Shown here: piece by piece, positions 6,681-15,215 of the stretch | How positions within the stretch are numbered: the first letter of the stretch is position 1 | How the letters are laid out: every line of letters begins with the position of its first letter | Origin: Fibrobacter sp. | Lineage (GTDB): Bacteria; Fibrobacterota; Fibrobacteria; Fibrobacterales; Fibrobacteraceae | Assembly (NCBI RefSeq): GCF_017545445.1 | Contig: NZ_JAFWOM010000021.1 | Coordinates: 1-40,045, forward strand | DNA length: 40,045 bases | Reading direction: 5' to 3' | The notes under the pieces: generated by a model | The model's input: the letters and a program-made list of their open reading frames with translations, nothing else | Told to the model about the DNA's origin: nothing | The model's database searches: none | Translations under genes and position numbers: made by a program

Positions 6681-7945
6681 CTTTGGCGAACATTCCGAAT
6701 TGGGTTAAAGACGCTATTTTCTATCAGATTTTCCCGGACCGCTTTTGCCGTTCAGGGCGTTACAAGGCTGTCGGGAAATTTGTAGAGTGGGGGAGCAAGC
6801 CGACTCGCGAAAACATGTTCGGCGGGAACCTTGCGGGGATTATTGACAAACTAGATTATATCGCGTCGTTGGGCGTGAATGCAATTTATTTATGCCCGAT
6901 ATTCAAGAGCAATTCCAATCACCGTTACCATACGGTCGATTACTTTGAAATAGACCCGGTGCTGGGGACGCTCAAGGATTTCGATAAGCTTGTTCGCAAA
7001 GCGCATGCACTTGGACTTCGCGTGATTCTGGATGGCGTGTTCAATCATTGCTCGCGTGGATTTTTCCAGTTCAACAGCTTGATGGAACTGGGCAAGAATT
7101 CTCCTTACGTGGATTGGTTCCATGTTCACGGCTGGCCGCTCCATGCGTATTCGGGCAAGCCCAATTACGATTGCTGGTGGGGCTACCCCGCGCTTCCGAA
7201 ATTCAATACCGACAATCCCGACGTTCGCGAGTTCTTGTTTTCGGTGGGCGAGTACTGGATGAAGCGTGGCATTGATGGCTGGCGCCTCGATGTGCCGAAC
7301 GAAATTGACGATGACAGTTTTTGGCAAGAGTTCCGTCGCCGTATCAAGGCGATTAATCCAGAGGCGTACATTGTTGGCGAGATTTGGGACGAGCCTTCGC
7401 GATGGCTGCAAGGCGACCAGTTTGACGGCGTGATGAATTATCCGTTGCGTCGTGCGGTTTTGGCGTATCTCTTTGAAGAAAAGCCGATTGATTTGGCCGA
7501 GTTCGCGAAGCGCTTGCGTGATGCGTTCCCCGAAGGCCGTTTTGGCGTGCCTATGAACTTGCTCGGGAGTCACGATACGATTCGCTTGGAGTCGCTCCCG
7601 TGCAGCAACTTGCAGCGGGTGAAACTTGCGTTATCGATTCTGTTCTTTTTGCCGGGCGCCCCGTGTATCTATTACGGCGATGAAATTGGCATGGAAGGCG
7701 GCAAGGATCCCGACAACCGCAGGTCTTTCCCGTGGGATAAATTGTCAGAAGGGCAGAACAAGCCTATATATAGTTACGTGAAGGAATTGATAGAGCTTCG
7801 CAACAAAAATCGCGTGCTTCGCGATGGCTCGCTTGAAATTTTGTACAACGTTGGACGGTTGGAGCTTGTCCGAACTTTGGGCAAGAAGAAAATGACGCTG
7901 AGTGTTTCGATGGCGACTCCGGACCCCGTGTTTGAAATTTGTTGA
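6674..7945 (+). CDS. GH13 alpha-amylase/neopullulanase-like enzyme
   Basis: A 423-residue enzyme without signal peptide, so cytoplasmic, that should hydrolyse alpha-1,4-glucosidic bonds in maltodextrins or glycogen. All GH13 regions are visible: DGVFNH (120-125), nucleophile Asp206 in GWRLDVPNE, acid/base Glu236 in GEIWD, and His300-Asp301 in LLGSHDT. NHRYHTVDYFEIDP and YYGDEIGMEGGKDPDNRRSF resemble the neopullulanase/cyclomaltodextrinase subfamily, but the N-terminal CBM34 domain usual in that subfamily is missing and the C-terminal beta domain is short. The ATG sits directly on the right arm of a REP-like palindrome whose loop (ACGGGG) could serve as ribosome-binding site. A TTG at 6683 is an alternative start. 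Confidence 0.9.
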   Translation: MTALANIPNWVKDAIFYQIFPDRFCRSGRYKAVGKFVEWGSKPTRENMFGGNLAGIIDKLDYIASLGVNAIYLCPIFKSNSNHRYHTVDYFEIDPVLGTLKDFDKLVRKAHALGLRVILDGVFNHCSRGFFQFNSLMELGKNSPYVDWFHVHGWPLHAYSGKPNYDCWWGYPALPKFNTDNPDVREFLFSVGEYWMKRGIDGWRLDVPNEIDDDSFWQEFRRRIKAINPEAYIVGEIWDEPSRWLQGDQFDGVMNYPLRRAVLAYLFEEKPIDLAEFAKRLRDAFPEGRFGVPMNLLGSHDTIRLESLPCSNLQRVKLALSILFFLPGAPCIYYGDEIGMEGGKDPDNRRSFPWDKLSEGQNKPIYSYVKELIELRNKNRVLRDGSLEILYNVGRLELVRTLGKKKMTLSVSMATPDPVFEIC

Positions 7946-8074
7946 GTGGGGTATAGGTGTTAGGTTTTAGGTAAATAATCGCGGCTTCGCCGCCTGTAAT
8001 ATACTCATTGCTCACAGATGTAATAAGGGAGAATGTAAAGAGGATTACTAGTTACAGGGATACCATTCCACTTA

Positions 8075-9166
8075 ATGATAGTCTTCGAAGATTTCCATGG
8101 AGTAGGATATCCGCTAGAGATTTTTGTAGATATTGATAAAGATGGCAAACGGGCTGAAAATGATGACGATTCTGACAATGATTCTATAAAAGATGGGGAT
8201 GAAGATTTAAACCATAATGGAATCGTCGATATAGGGGAAACGGACCCTTATCATAATGATAATACGGATTCTACTGAAAATGAAATTCCCGAAAATGTTA
8301 TCATTTATGCTTCAGATTTTGTAAGAATTAATGATGAAGTTCGGCTGTATGATGAATTTGTCAAATCCAATGATACGTCGTGTACAGAACTGTGTGGCGT
8401 TGTAGCTGAATCAAAGGATGGAATATCTATCATTGTTGGCGCTAAGGCTAGAGTTGGAAATGTTTTTTCCAAGGGGCAAGTTTGGGTTCGAAACAAGGGG
8501 TCTGTAGGGATTGTTCGTTATTACGGAATGCCTCAGGAGTACAAAATAATTTTACAGAGTATATCGTCTATAAATGAATATTATGAAGGACTAACGGACT
8601 TTAATCTTGAAGAAAGTCAATGGCCGTATCATATTCCCGAATTTACGGCAAAGGCTGTAAATACAAATGCTGAAAAAATTGTAAGAGCTGGTGAATGTGA
8701 CACGTTGAAAGGTGTTGCTTCGTTTAAAACAGTCAAGGTAGAAGCTGGTGGCAAACTTTATTTTGACGAAGGCGAATTTACCGTGAATAATTTACAGTTA
8801 GATGCGGGGGCGACTATAGATTTTGTAAAGCCCGGTTTTTCGACGGTTTTACATGTCAATGAGAAAATTCAATGGAATGCTGCTACTGAAAATGAAAATA
8901 AATCTATCATTGCAAGGGGATTAAAGTTATATTATTATGGTAGTGAGCGATTCTTTGTTCATGGAGCTTGGGCGGGGACAATTATTGCTCCTAATGCACA
9001 ACTAGTACTGGGGCAAACACAAAATAAAGAAATATATGGTCAATTTTATGGGAAGAGCATTGTTGTTCATCAATATTCCAAGGTTTACCGAGTTCCATTC
9101 AACCCGCAAAAATCAACTACATCCAACACGCTGCTTGATGTTGCTTGGTTAGGAGTGCTAAAATGA
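8075..9166 (+). CDS. Surface-type protein with Ca-binding repeats, 5'-truncated
   Basis: A 363-residue frame with an Asp-rich N-terminal segment (about residues 19-67; DIDKDGKR, DDDSDNDSIKDGDED, DLNHNGIVDIGETDP) typical of thrombospondin type 3/EF-hand-like calcium repeats. A beta-rich region follows whose end (WAGTIIAPNAQLVLGQ and GQFYGKSIVVHQYSK) resembles choice-of-anchor A-type adhesion domains. Such proteins are exported, yet no signal peptide or Shine-Dalgarno precedes the ATG, and upstream the frame meets a stop at 8036. I infer loss of the 5' end, so it may be a pseudogene. Its last codons overlap the next gene by 4 bp (ATGA), so read-through could couple translation. Confidence 0.55.
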   Translation: MIVFEDFHGVGYPLEIFVDIDKDGKRAENDDDSDNDSIKDGDEDLNHNGIVDIGETDPYHNDNTDSTENEIPENVIIYASDFVRINDEVRLYDEFVKSNDTSCTELCGVVAESKDGISIIVGAKARVGNVFSKGQVWVRNKGSVGIVRYYGMPQEYKIILQSISSINEYYEGLTDFNLEESQWPYHIPEFTAKAVNTNAEKIVRAGECDTLKGVASFKTVKVEAGGKLYFDEGEFTVNNLQLDAGATIDFVKPGFSTVLHVNEKIQWNAATENENKSIIARGLKLYYYGSERFFVHGAWAGTIIAPNAQLVLGQTQNKEIYGQFYGKSIVVHQYSKVYRVPFNPQKSTTSNTLLDVAWLGVLK

Positions 9167-9903
9167 AAAAGTCACTTATTTTACTGATTGTGTTAGCCTC
9201 AATGGTATGGGCGGAAATTAAAATAGAAATGCCCGTTCGTATAGAATTTATTCCTAATGAATTATTTGATTTTGATAAGATGAAAGATTGTAGTAAATAT
9301 GGTTATAGGTTTGATGGTGTTGTGCATCCGTCCGTTTTGGATTCAAATGTTTTGTACGGATGGGTTGATGATGATGTTGATGTTGAATTCTATGTCCTTT
9401 CTGGAGCTACTCATTCATGGAGAGAAGTCTTTGAAGATGTTTTCTCCCATTATCAAAAATGTGGCGGAATTGTAGCAGATGATTCTACATATAAAGATAT
9501 ATTTACAACAATTGATTCAGTGCTAGTTCCTGAAATTGAAAAATATTTGCAAAGTAATGGAAAGTACTCAAAGGCTCTTATTTTGGATTATTCTCAGGGA
9601 ATTATGCTTGATTGGAATGTAGGGGGAGGGCCTGATTTTGAATTATGGAAAAACGCATTAGACTCAGTCAATGCTCGCAATGCTGCCATTTCAAGTTTCG
9701 ATCCGGGCAAATACAAACTCGAAACAATCCGCGTGCAGAACCATCAATTGACAGTTTCTCCGAAATTGATTGGCCGCAAGTTCGTGTTATTCGATGTTAA
9801 TGGTCACGAACTCCGTCGCGGAATGCTGCAAAACAACGTGCATCTCCCCGCATACCCCACCGTCATCAAAATCCAAGGCTTTGGAACACGGTTGTTGAAG
9901 TGA
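9163..9903 (+). CDS. Secreted protein with sorting-type C-terminus, paralogue 1
   Basis: A 246-residue protein of unknown function. Start chosen at MKKSLILLIVLASMVWA, a signal peptide, with TAGGAG upstream; the ATG overlaps the stop of the preceding frame. The mature part begins EIKIEMPVRIE and contains VLDSNVLYGW and FYVLSGATHSWREVFEDV, shared with the neighbour at 10251-11021. The last 57 residues (VSPKLIGRKFVLFDVNGHEL, ... PTVIKIQGFGTRLLK) form a beta-rich tail that resembles type IX secretion C-terminal domains and recurs in the paralogue. The middle of the gene is AT-rich while the tail is GC-richer, suggesting a mosaic of a variable body and a conserved tail. Confidence 0.7.
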   Translation: MKKSLILLIVLASMVWAEIKIEMPVRIEFIPNELFDFDKMKDCSKYGYRFDGVVHPSVLDSNVLYGWVDDDVDVEFYVLSGATHSWREVFEDVFSHYQKCGGIVADDSTYKDIFTTIDSVLVPEIEKYLQSNGKYSKALILDYSQGIMLDWNVGGGPDFELWKNALDSVNARNAAISSFDPGKYKLETIRVQNHQLTVSPKLIGRKFVLFDVNGHELRRGMLQNNVHLPAYPTVIKIQGFGTRLLK

Positions 9904-10250
9904 ATTTATAGTAAACGACAAAAGTAAATTCTCATAAAAAGCTGACCCCGCAACGATGTGCGGGGTGACAAAAAGTAAATGACGTTTTGCTTCTGTCACT
10001 CTGGAGTAATGCAATGGTTGGTGTGCTTGTCGAACCATTGAATCTATGGCATTGGATCCATTCGACTTCGCCTTACAGGCTCCTTCGTGGCTATTCGCCA
10101 CTCAGGATGACGTTGTTGACGTCATGCCGGACTTGTTCCGGCATCAGTGTTTTCCAAAATCCTAAAAAAATTGAAGCTTTTCTTATGTTTTAAAGTAAAT
10201 TATTGGATGAGACTTGTCTTCCAACACGTCGCTTGGTTAGGAGTGCTAAA
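9904..10250. other. Intergenic repeat mosaic
   Basis: No gene seen. It contains the palindromes CCCCGCA-N6-TGCGGGG (9946-9965) and ATGCCGGA-N5-TCCGGCAT (10124-10144), inverted arms AATGGTT/AACCATT (from about 10012) and ATGACGT/ACGTCAT (about 10108-10126), and at 10220-10250 a copy of the sequence that precedes the first paralogue, including its ribosome-binding site. That last piece is derived from the 3' end of the gene at 8075-9166, read in another frame. Confidence 0.7.
10124..10144. repeat. REP-like palindrome
   Basis: ATGCCGGA and TCCGGCAT are perfect inverted arms around CTTGT; flanked by GTC and CAGT as in the related element at 16825-16845. Confidence 0.75.
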
Positions 10251-11021
10251 ATGAAAAAGTTGTTTGTTCTGTTGCTTGTTTTTGCTGCAATTGCATGGGC
10301 GGAAATCAAAATAGAAATGCCTGTTCGTATAGAATGGCTTCCAAGAGAATGGTTTGATGAGGCGGATTTTGATTTTGACGATGAATGGAACGAGTTTTGT
10401 GCTGAATTAGATAAGTCAGGTTGCCAAATATATGAGGATATTTTGTGTCCGACAGTTTTGGATTCAAACATTTTATATGGATGGCCTAATTACAAAGGAA
10501 CAGTAGAATTTTATGTTCTTACTGGGGCGACGCATTCATGGAGGGAGGTCTTTGAGAATGAGTTAAATCATTATAGAAAATGTGGCATGATGGCAACCGA
10601 TGATTCATCTTATAATTCTTTGCTAGAAAAGATTGATTCTGTACTGGTTCCTGAAATTGAAAAATATTTGCAAAGTAATGGAATGTACTCAAAGGCTCTT
10701 ATTTTTGATTATTCTCAAGGAGTTATGCCTGGTTGGAGAAGTCCTGGCCCAAACTATGATTTTATTGAAGATGCTTTAGACTCCGTCAAAGCTCGCAATG
10801 CTGCCATTTCACAACTTGCACGGAGCGTTTTCCGCTTTGAATCCGTTCGCGTGCAAAACCATCAATTAATTGTGTCTCCGAAATTGCTTGGTCGTCAGTT
10901 TATGTTGTTCGATGTCAATGGCCATGAACTCCGCCGTGGAACTCTGCAAAACAACATGCTGCTCCCTGCTTACCCGACCGTCATCAAAATCCAAGGCTTC
11001 GGAACGCGGTTGTTGAAGTGA
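10251..11021 (+). CDS. Secreted protein with sorting-type C-terminus, paralogue 2
   Basis: A 256-residue paralogue of the preceding gene with the same design: signal peptide MKKLFVLLLVFAAIAWA, mature start EIKIEMPVRIEWLP, an acidic insert (EADFDFDDEWNEFCAELDKSG) with two extra Cys, the shared FYVLTGATHSWREVFENE and PEIEKYLQSNG motifs, and the C-terminal tail ending VIKIQGFGTRLLK. Upstream (GGTTAGGAGTGCTAAA) and downstream sequences match those of paralogue 1, so the pair arose by tandem duplication of roughly 1.1 kb. The bodies have diverged more than the tails. Likely secreted; function unknown. Confidence 0.7.
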   Translation: MKKLFVLLLVFAAIAWAEIKIEMPVRIEWLPREWFDEADFDFDDEWNEFCAELDKSGCQIYEDILCPTVLDSNILYGWPNYKGTVEFYVLTGATHSWREVFENELNHYRKCGMMATDDSSYNSLLEKIDSVLVPEIEKYLQSNGMYSKALIFDYSQGVMPGWRSPGPNYDFIEDALDSVKARNAAISQLARSVFRFESVRVQNHQLIVSPKLLGRQFMLFDVNGHELRRGTLQNNMLLPAYPTVIKIQGFGTRLLK

Positions 11022-11267
11022 ATTTATAGTAAATGACAAAAGTAAATTCTCATAAAAAGTTGACCCCGCAACGATGTGCGGGGGGACAACTCTTTTACGT
11101 CATTCATTCTGTCACTCGGAGCAACGCGGTGATGTTGATCTCCCGTCTTTGCACTTCGTGCTAAAAGCTAGGCTCAATCGTGGAAAAAAACTTGTTTTTT
11201 GTCACGATATTCGCTTTACTCATTTATCGTCTCTCGTCTAAAAACACGCTTTTCCGGCTACATTCCT

Positions 11268-11295
11268 AACCACTAACCACCAACCACTTCCTACT
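11268..11295. repeat. Heptamer array AACCACT/TCCTACT
   Basis: Four consecutive 7-mers: AACCACT, AACCACC, AACCACT, TCCTACT. Same unit family as the array at 1-63. Confidence 0.75.
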
Positions 11296-11321
11296 TCCCC
11301 CCCCTTTTTCCACTCAATTCT

Positions 11322-11349
11322 CTCGTCTTTCGTCTTTCGTCTTTCGTCT
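11322..11349. repeat. Heptamer array TTCGTCT
   Basis: CTCGTCT followed by three perfect TTCGTCT units, ending 7 bp before the secDF promoter element. The same unit is repeated three times before corA (14146-14166). Confidence 0.8.
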
Positions 11350-11356
11350 AAATTTC

Positions 11357-11364
11357 TATCTTTG
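11357..11364 (+). promoter_or_regulatory. TAnnTTTG-type promoter of secDF
   Basis: TATCTTTG is a perfect TAnnTTTG element and gives a leader of about 35 nt before the ATG at 11406. Confidence 0.5.
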
Positions 11365-11405
11365 TGCCGCAACTAGTATGTTTAATGCCTTTTAAGGGAT
11401 TACAA

Positions 11406-14024
11406 ATGAATAAACATAAATTCGGCATGCGAGAGTTGATTATTCTCGCCGTCATTATTCTATCGGCCTACTCTGTATGGCCGTCTATTCAGGTTCACTC
11501 CAAGAAGGGAGAGGCGAAGCAGGCATTCCTCAAAGAAAATCCGAAGCTCGGCGCAAGCTCCATCAACTTCGGTTTGGACCTTGCCGGTGGTACCAGCATT
11601 ACGCTCCAGATTGATCAGTCCGGCCTCAAGGAAGGCGACGACATTAAGGATATTCAGGCCCAGTCTCTCGAAATCATCCGTAACCGTGTGGACCAATACG
11701 GTCTTTCTGAACCGCAGATTTCCCCGACCGGCGACGACCGCATTGTCGTTGAACTGGCTGGTGTGGATGACTCCACGGCAAAGGCTCTCGTGGGTTCTAC
11801 GGCAAAGCTTGAATTCAAGATTCTTGCCGAATCTGAAAAGTTTACGCAGGTTGTAAGCCTCATCGACGGCTACCTCACTCGTCAGACGACTGACATTGTT
11901 GCTGATTCTGCTGTGACGGATTCTGTGAAGAAGGATTCTTCCAAGAAGGAAACTTTGTCGGACGAAGAACTTCTCGCTGGTGGCGTGGCTAAGGCTGAAA
12001 CCGCTGAAAAGAAGGATTCCGCAGTTGCTGAAACTGAGGCCGCTCCGGCAGACGTGGTTGGACAGCCGCTTTCTTCTTTCTTTATTTCCTTCGGCAATGG
12101 CGGTTTCATTGCTGAAGAAAGCGTCGAAAAGGTGAAGAAGCTCCTCGAAGCGGAAGGTGTCCAGAAGCTCATTCCGCGTGATGTCGCTTTTGCTTTCGGT
12201 AGCGGTCTCGAAAAGCTCCGCCGCGATTCCAAGGTCAAGGCCAAGCGTCTTTACCTCCTCAAGCGCCGTGCCGAAATGGGCGGTGACGATATTACGGATG
12301 CTCGCCCGTACCGCGTGAGCGACGGTGTCAGCGCCGGTGAAGTGGCCGTGAACCTCCGCTTCGGTGGCATCGGTCCTAAGAAGTTCTCCGCTGTGACGGC
12401 TGCCAACGTCGGCAAGCAGATGGCTATCGTTCTTGACAACCAGGTCATTTCTGCTCCGGTCATCCGTGACCGTATCCCGAACGGCGAAGCCCAGATTACC
12501 GGTCTCGAAGACATGGCCGAAGCTAACCGTCTCGCTGTCGTTTTGAAGGCTGGCGCCCTCAAGGCTCCGATGCAGATTATCGAAAGCCGTACCGTCGGTG
12601 CTACTCTCGGTGAAGAAAACATTGCTCAGGGCTTCGGCTCCGGTGCAATCGGTCTCTTGATCTGCTTGGTGTTCATGGTCGCTTACTACCGCCTGGGCGG
12701 CTTCATCGCTAGCATCGGCGTGATGATTAACGCTCTCGTGACTGCCGCCGTGATGTCTGTGTTTAACGCAACGCTTACGTTGCCGGGTATCGCTGGCTTC
12801 ATCCTCGTTGTCGGTATGTCTCTCGACGCGAACGTGATTATTTATGAACGTATCCGTGAAGAACTCAAGAACGGTCTCACCGCTCGTGCCGCTGTCGCGA
12901 AGGGTTACGAACGTGCTTTCAGCGCCATCTTGGACTCCAACTTGACGACAGTTCTTACTGGTCTTATTTTGTACAAAATCGGTACGGGCTCTGTCAAGGG
13001 TTTCGGTCTTACGCTTACCATCGGTATCCTCACGTCCCTCTTCTGCGCTATTACGGTTTCCCGTGCGGTTTTCGATTGGAGACTTGCCAAGCGCGACAGG
13101 ACGACGCTCTCTATCGGTTCTGGCTTCAAGGCTTTGAATAATGCGAACCTCCCGCTTATGAAGAACCGCGTCAAGTTCAAGGCTCTCTCTTGGATTTTGA
13201 TTATCGCTAGTATCGCTTGCATCGCTGTGAAGGGCTTCGATTTCAGTATCGACTTCACGGGTGGTCAGGTCTATACTATCCAGTATCAGGATAGCGAAAA
13301 GCACGAAGCTGATTTGAACAGGGCTTTGAGCAAGGCTGGTATCCAGGGTGCTCGCGTCCGTTCTCTCGGCGGTACGTCTGCCAACTCTTACCAGATTAGC
13401 GTTCGCGGCGACGATACGAGCTTTGAACTTGCTATGGCCAAGGCTTTCGAAGCCTCTAACCAGAAGTGCCAAATTGTTGCAAAGGATGCCGTGGGTCCGA
13501 CTATCGGTAAGGAACTCCGCTTCAATGCTATTTTGTCTGTGATTATCGCATGGCTCTGCATCGCCCTCTATGTGTGGGTCCGATTCGGTAAACTCGGTCT
13601 CGGTTTCGGTGTTGCGTCTGTGCTTGGCCTTATTCACGATACCATCATTACACTTGGCTTCATCTCGGCATTCAGTCTCTCCTTCGACGGTGCCTTGATT
13701 GCTTCGCTCCTCACGATGATTGGTTACTCCGTGAACGATACCATCGTGAACTTCGACCGCATTCGTGAAAATACCGCTTTGTTCGGTTCTGCCAACTACG
13801 AACGTACAATCAATAGCTCTTTGAACCAGTGCTTCAGCCGTACGGTGATTACCTCCCTCACGACGCTCTTCGTTTGCGTGGTGCTCGCTGTTAAGGGTGG
13901 TTCCTCCATTCGCGACTTCGGTCTCGTTCAGTGCTTCGGTATCCTTATCGGTACTTACTCTTCTGTGTGCGTCTGCTCTCCGATCGTTCTCTGGTGGAGC
14001 AAGAAGTTCAAGAAGGGTGTGTAA
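11406..14024 (+). CDS. secDF: SecD-SecF fusion protein translocase subunit
   Basis: An 872-residue inner-membrane protein that uses the proton gradient to help Sec-exported proteins leave the channel. Start chosen at MNKHKFGMREL behind AAGGGA; a GTG at 11364 in the same frame lies in the promoter. The SecD half has the signature GLDLAGGTSIT (about 56-66), a large periplasmic region and the membrane motif GMSLDANVIIYERIREE (about 471-487). The SecF half begins near residue 588 (FDFSIDFTGGQVYTIQY) and has GYSVNDTIVNFDRIREN near 772-788. A low-complexity Ser/Lys/Glu/Ala linker (about 160-215) interrupts the SecD periplasmic part and looks lineage-specific. Codon use is strongly biased, as expected for a highly expressed core gene. 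Confidence 0.97.
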   Translation: MNKHKFGMRELIILAVIILSAYSVWPSIQVHSKKGEAKQAFLKENPKLGASSINFGLDLAGGTSITLQIDQSGLKEGDDIKDIQAQSLEIIRNRVDQYGLSEPQISPTGDDRIVVELAGVDDSTAKALVGSTAKLEFKILAESEKFTQVVSLIDGYLTRQTTDIVADSAVTDSVKKDSSKKETLSDEELLAGGVAKAETAEKKDSAVAETEAAPADVVGQPLSSFFISFGNGGFIAEESVEKVKKLLEAEGVQKLIPRDVAFAFGSGLEKLRRDSKVKAKRLYLLKRRAEMGGDDITDARPYRVSDGVSAGEVAVNLRFGGIGPKKFSAVTAANVGKQMAIVLDNQVISAPVIRDRIPNGEAQITGLEDMAEANRLAVVLKAGALKAPMQIIESRTVGATLGEENIAQGFGSGAIGLLICLVFMVAYYRLGGFIASIGVMINALVTAAVMSVFNATLTLPGIAGFILVVGMSLDANVIIYERIREELKNGLTARAAVAKGYERAFSAILDSNLTTVLTGLILYKIGTGSVKGFGLTLTIGILTSLFCAITVSRAVFDWRLAKRDRTTLSIGSGFKALNNANLPLMKNRVKFKALSWILIIASIACIAVKGFDFSIDFTGGQVYTIQYQDSEKHEADLNRALSKAGIQGARVRSLGGTSANSYQISVRGDDTSFELAMAKAFEASNQKCQIVAKDAVGPTIGKELRFNAILSVIIAWLCIALYVWVRFGKLGLGFGVASVLGLIHDTIITLGFISAFSLSFDGALIASLLTMIGYSVNDTIVNFDRIRENTALFGSANYERTINSSLNQCFSRTVITSLTTLFVCVVLAVKGGSSIRDFGLVQCFGILIGTYSSVCVCSPIVLWWSKKFKKGV

Positions 14025-14077
14025 TTAGACTATAGAACGGGCCTTCGGCCCTATAGACTAAAGACGAAAGAGAAATT

Positions 14078-14104
14078 GCCTCGGCATAAGTGCCGGGGCT
14101 TTTC
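14078..14104 (+). terminator. Terminator after secDF
   Basis: GCCTCGGCA pairs with TGCCGGGGC around TAAG, followed by four T. A second hairpin (GGGCC-TTC-GGCCC) lies closer to the stop codon, at about 14038-14051. Confidence 0.75.
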
Positions 14105-14145
14105 TGTTGCTATTATCTTCTTTTTTTAATAGAATTTTTTCATCT

Positions 14146-14166
14146 TTCGTCTTTCGTCTTTCGTCT
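14146..14166. repeat. Heptamer array TTCGTCT before corA
   Basis: Three perfect TTCGTCT units ending 7 bp before the TATATTG element of corA, the same arrangement as before secDF. An inverted partial copy (AGACTAAAGACGAAAGAG) lies at 14054-14071. Confidence 0.8.
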
Positions 14167-14173
14167 AATTTTC

Positions 14174-14180
14174 TATATTG
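14174..14180 (+). promoter_or_regulatory. Probable promoter element of corA
   Basis: TATATTG lies 25 bp before the ATG and resembles TAnnTTTG; the Shine-Dalgarno AAGGGGG is at 14194-14200. Confidence 0.4.
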
Positions 14181-14205
14181 ACTCCGTTCGATAAAGGGGG
14201 CGCTT

Positions 14206-15138
14206 ATGCTCAAGTATTACAAGATCGAATCCGGTCGTCTCTCCGTAGCTCCGAGCGAGGAAGCTGCTGATATTGTCATGATGGGTTCTTTGAGCCAGGA
14301 ACAGCGTAGCGTCCTTGTCAAGGAATATGAGATTACTGAACATACGATAGCTTCTGCATTCGACTCCGACGAACTTTCCCGTATCGAATACGACGATGAT
14401 TTTACGACCATCGTGTTCAAGAAACCCAAGAATTACTCTGCCGAGGACAATTTCCAGTTCCGCGTGGAATCTTTTGGCATTTTCATTTTCAAGGATTGGG
14501 TTTTGCTCCTCACGGACAGCGATATCCCGGTGATGGACGAACGCAAGTTTTCGAAGATTGATAGCTTGAATACGTTCGTGCTTCGCGTTTTGAGTTATGC
14601 GATTTCACATTTCAATGAACACTTGAAGATTATGAATCGCATCAACGACGACTTGGAACAGCGACTCAACACGTCGATGGAAAACAAGTATTTGCTCTCG
14701 ATGTTCAGCTTGAACAAGGGTTTGATTTACTACGTGAGCGCTCTCAACAGCAACGATACGCTGCTTCGCAAGTTGCAACTGGGCCGCAGCCTCAACTGGA
14801 CCGAAGCCGAACGCGAACTCCTCGAAGATATCCAGATTGAAAACGGGCAGAGCTTGCAACAGGCTAACATTTACGCCAACATTTTGACATCCATGATGGA
14901 TGCCCGTGCAAGCGTCATCAACAACAACGTGAACCAACTGATGAAGAACCTCACCATCGTGACGATTTCCATATCGCTCCCGACGTTTTTCGCGAGTTTG
15001 TTCGGCATGAACGTAAAATTGCCATTCGGCATGAACGGCGATGCGACGGTCGGTTCGCCAATCGCATTCTGGATTATTATCGTTATCTGCTTCTTGTCCG
15101 TGTTTGCTTTCTTGCTCGTCTGGATGCGGAAGAAATAA
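14206..15138 (+). CDS. corA: CorA-type magnesium/divalent cation channel
   Basis: A 310-residue protein with the CorA layout: an N-terminal alpha/beta cytoplasmic domain, a long helical stalk (about 130-255) and two C-terminal membrane helices. The first helix ends in the signature GMN (FASLFGMNVKLP, about residues 266-271), the selectivity motif at the mouth of the pentameric pore; the second helix is FWIIIVICFLSVFAFLLVW, followed by a basic tail RKK. It transports Mg2+ and possibly Co2+/Ni2+. Start is supported by AAGGGGG six bases upstream. It is monocistronic, between the secDF terminator and a convergent terminator at 15155-15180. Confidence 0.93.
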   Translation: MLKYYKIESGRLSVAPSEEAADIVMMGSLSQEQRSVLVKEYEITEHTIASAFDSDELSRIEYDDDFTTIVFKKPKNYSAEDNFQFRVESFGIFIFKDWVLLLTDSDIPVMDERKFSKIDSLNTFVLRVLSYAISHFNEHLKIMNRINDDLEQRLNTSMENKYLLSMFSLNKGLIYYVSALNSNDTLLRKLQLGRSLNWTEAERELLEDIQIENGQSLQQANIYANILTSMMDARASVINNNVNQLMKNLTIVTISISLPTFFASLFGMNVKLPFGMNGDATVGSPIAFWIIIVICFLSVFAFLLVWMRKK

Positions 15139-15154
15139 TTTTAGCACAGACTAT

Positions 15155-15180
15155 AAAAAAATCCCACCGATGGTGGGAAT
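15155..15180 (-). terminator. Terminator of putP
   Basis: On the minus strand TCCCACC pairs with GGTGGGA around a short loop and is followed by seven T (plus-strand A run 15155-15161). It lies between the convergent corA and putP genes. Confidence 0.8.
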
Positions 15181-15215
15181 GTAATATAGAGAATAACTCA
15201 ACTCGAAAATTGGAA

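Larger units (their letters stand above)
11022..11405. other. Intergenic region before secDF
   Basis: No gene seen. It holds a second CCCCGCA-N6-TGCGGGG palindrome (11064-11083), an AT-rich inverted repeat around 11179-11206 (CGTG ... CACG with A and T runs), two heptamer arrays (11268-11295 and 11322-11349) and the secDF promoter. Confidence 0.7.

Noticed and set aside
11364..11405. GTG start adding 14 residues to SecDF
   Set aside because: It lies in the TATCTTTG promoter element and has no ribosome site, while the ATG at 11406 follows AAGGGA.
11460..13637. A 725-codon open frame on the minus strand
   Set aside because: Antisense shadow of secDF, rich in Arg/His/Asn/Asp with no domain signature.
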